NCBI GenBank assembly: GCA_029931535.1
Contig: JAQPZY010001638.1
Span: forward strand, 3,806,501 to 3,870,500
Source: Margaritifera margaritifera
Lineage: Eukaryota > Mollusca > Bivalvia > Unionida > Margaritiferidae
Reading direction: 5' to 3'
Length of the DNA: 64,000 bases
A model generated the notes under the pieces. The model saw nothing but the letters and a program-made list of their open reading frames with translations. It searched no databases and had not been told where the DNA came from. Shown here in pieces: positions 47,606-64,000 of the stretch (the stretch's first letter is position 1; each line of letters starts with the position of its first letter). The translations under genes and the position numbers were made by a program.

Positions 47606-47621
47606 GTTGCTATGCGCCAAT
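47606..47621. promoter_or_regulatory. X-box half-site and CCAAT box upstream of the CCDC170-like gene
   Basis: GTTGCTATGCGCCAAT contains one good RFX half-site (GTTGCTAT) and a CCAAT box (47617-47621), about 110 bp before the ATG at 47730. The second RFX half is poor. Placement is right for a proximal promoter. The surroundings are GC-richer than the window average. Confidence 0.35.
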
Positions 47622-47729
47622 CAATATTATCATAACTGCTGCTCCCACCAAAGAACTGAGCAACGGTAGATAAAAGAAGATACCCGATCTACACTGAGGG
47701 AGGAAGAAGGAAAGAAAACAGAATCTGGC

Positions 47730-63061
<15,332 letters not shown>

Positions 63062-63189
63062 GTACAAAGATCATTAGCTGCCATGCATTCTAACAATTAA
63101 TTCATGTAATGTACTCTCAGTGGTTATTCATTGAAGTGGAGGAAATCAGAGAACTATGAGGTAATAAGCCTTGTATGGGCAGTAACCAC

Positions 63190-63480
63190 AATCAATGGTC
63201 CCTCACTATAAAGCCCCACAGTATACTGCAGCCTCTCTTATAATGCAGGTATGATCGTGGATCCCATTAAATTGGTCAAATTTTGTTTTATCGCTGTCGC
63301 TTAATTTGTTTTGATTTATTTTATATCTTGTTTTATGAGAACCATTTATAATGGAATTTCACATTATTAAAATACTCAATTTTTGTGTTTTAATGCACTG
63401 GGAGGACACATTTTTGTTCGAACATCCTTTGTTATAAGCCTTACTTATAAGCAGGTCACATTTATGGCTCCCAAAAATTG
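63190..63480. repeat. Worn 'ccctcactataa' MITE-like remnants
   Basis: 'tggtccctcactataaagcc', 'gcctctcttataatgcaggt' and 'ttgttataagccttacttat' are of the same style as 60201-60395, without intact ends. Confidence 0.4.
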
Positions 63481-64000
63481 AATGTCATGATAAAGAGGGC
63501 ACACCATATTTTTGCATATGCTGTAATTATTATAGGAATTGAACTTGCAACTGAAGTGATGCAAAATTATAAAGTGCATTATTCACTGCTGCATTTCTCC
63601 AGTCACATTCTGTGTTTGACAATTACAAAGAACTACACTGTAGTTTATGCTCACAATTTCCATGGAGTTGGTGGATGGGGGGTGGAGATGGATTTTGCTT
63701 TTTTATGTGGATGGATCAGATATAAGTTACGGAGGAAGAACATATACTGTCAATTTACATGTATTTATTTTATGGATATACTTTTACATGGTTTGACAAA
63801 AGATTACATTATTTTCAGTACTTTTATGTGGATATTATGACTGAACAGAAATAGCATAAATAAATTTTAAGACATTGTACATTGGCTGTTTAAATTTGTG
63901 GTTTGTGACAACCACAAAGTCTACAAAAATATCCCATGGATAAAATCTGTGATCCAAATACCTATCAAACTTTAATAGCAATAGGTCAAGTTGTACTTGA
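63481..64000. other. CCDC170-like intron 5 (to window end) with a small palindrome
   Basis: 63895-63903 and 63910-63918 form a 9-bp stem (TTTGTGGTT..AACCACAAA) like the 'tttcgtgg' MITE at 28624. No exon found. Confidence 0.45.

Overview
The window reads as an AT-rich animal nuclear genome, most likely a mollusc and possibly a bivalve. The evidence is GT-AG split genes, very long (TA)n arrays, tRNA-headed SINEs with tails of the 'gccgttaaaaccaac' type, degraded LINEs, pogo-like DNA transposons whose transposase carries a PHD-like tail, and long internally repeated elements. No prokaryotic gene organisation is present. The species assignment is inference from repeat style only.

Layout. 0-8 kb: two inverted copies of a pogo/Tigger-like non-autonomous element (143-1192 and 6143-7067) bracket a decayed pogo transposase with a PHD-like tail (3950-4905). 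8.3 kb: a possible short first coding exon. 10-13 kb: a broken LINE reverse transcriptase, a broken Polinton-type integrase with a chromodomain-like tail, and two 41-bp arrays. 13-20 kb: three blocks of a degenerate ~145-bp tandem repeat, a 'tgacctttgacc' repeat block and two inverted tRNA-SINEs. 20.4-24.2 kb: a candidate 3.74-kb DNA element with perfect 47-bp terminal inverted repeats and TA target duplications. 25.6-28.8 kb: another inverted SINE pair, more internally repeated element and a MITE. 29.3 kb: a 51-bp minisatellite. 32-37 kb: several nested LINE fragments on both strands and a canonical X-box.

Genes. Three transcription units are supported by splice sites. (1) 47730-63061 (+) and onward beyond the window: the first five coding exons of a coiled-coil protein resembling CCDC170, with matching phases at every junction. 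Intron 2 contains a sense-oriented, heavily mutated LINE with a relic 2A-like motif, and a 116-bp (TA)n tract ends 20 bp before the exon 3 acceptor. (2) 44919-45800 (-): the last two coding exons of an unrecognised acidic protein, pointing away from the CCDC170-like gene, so the two may be divergent. (3) 38295-41240 (-): a three-exon candidate microprotein of 42 residues. Everything else is transposable elements, tandem repeats or sequence without recognisable content. I did not find a new defence, biosynthetic or catalytic system. The most useful leads are the microprotein, the LINE with a 2A-like relic inside the coiled-coil gene, the (TA)n tract at its splice acceptor, and the 3.74-kb terminal-repeat element.
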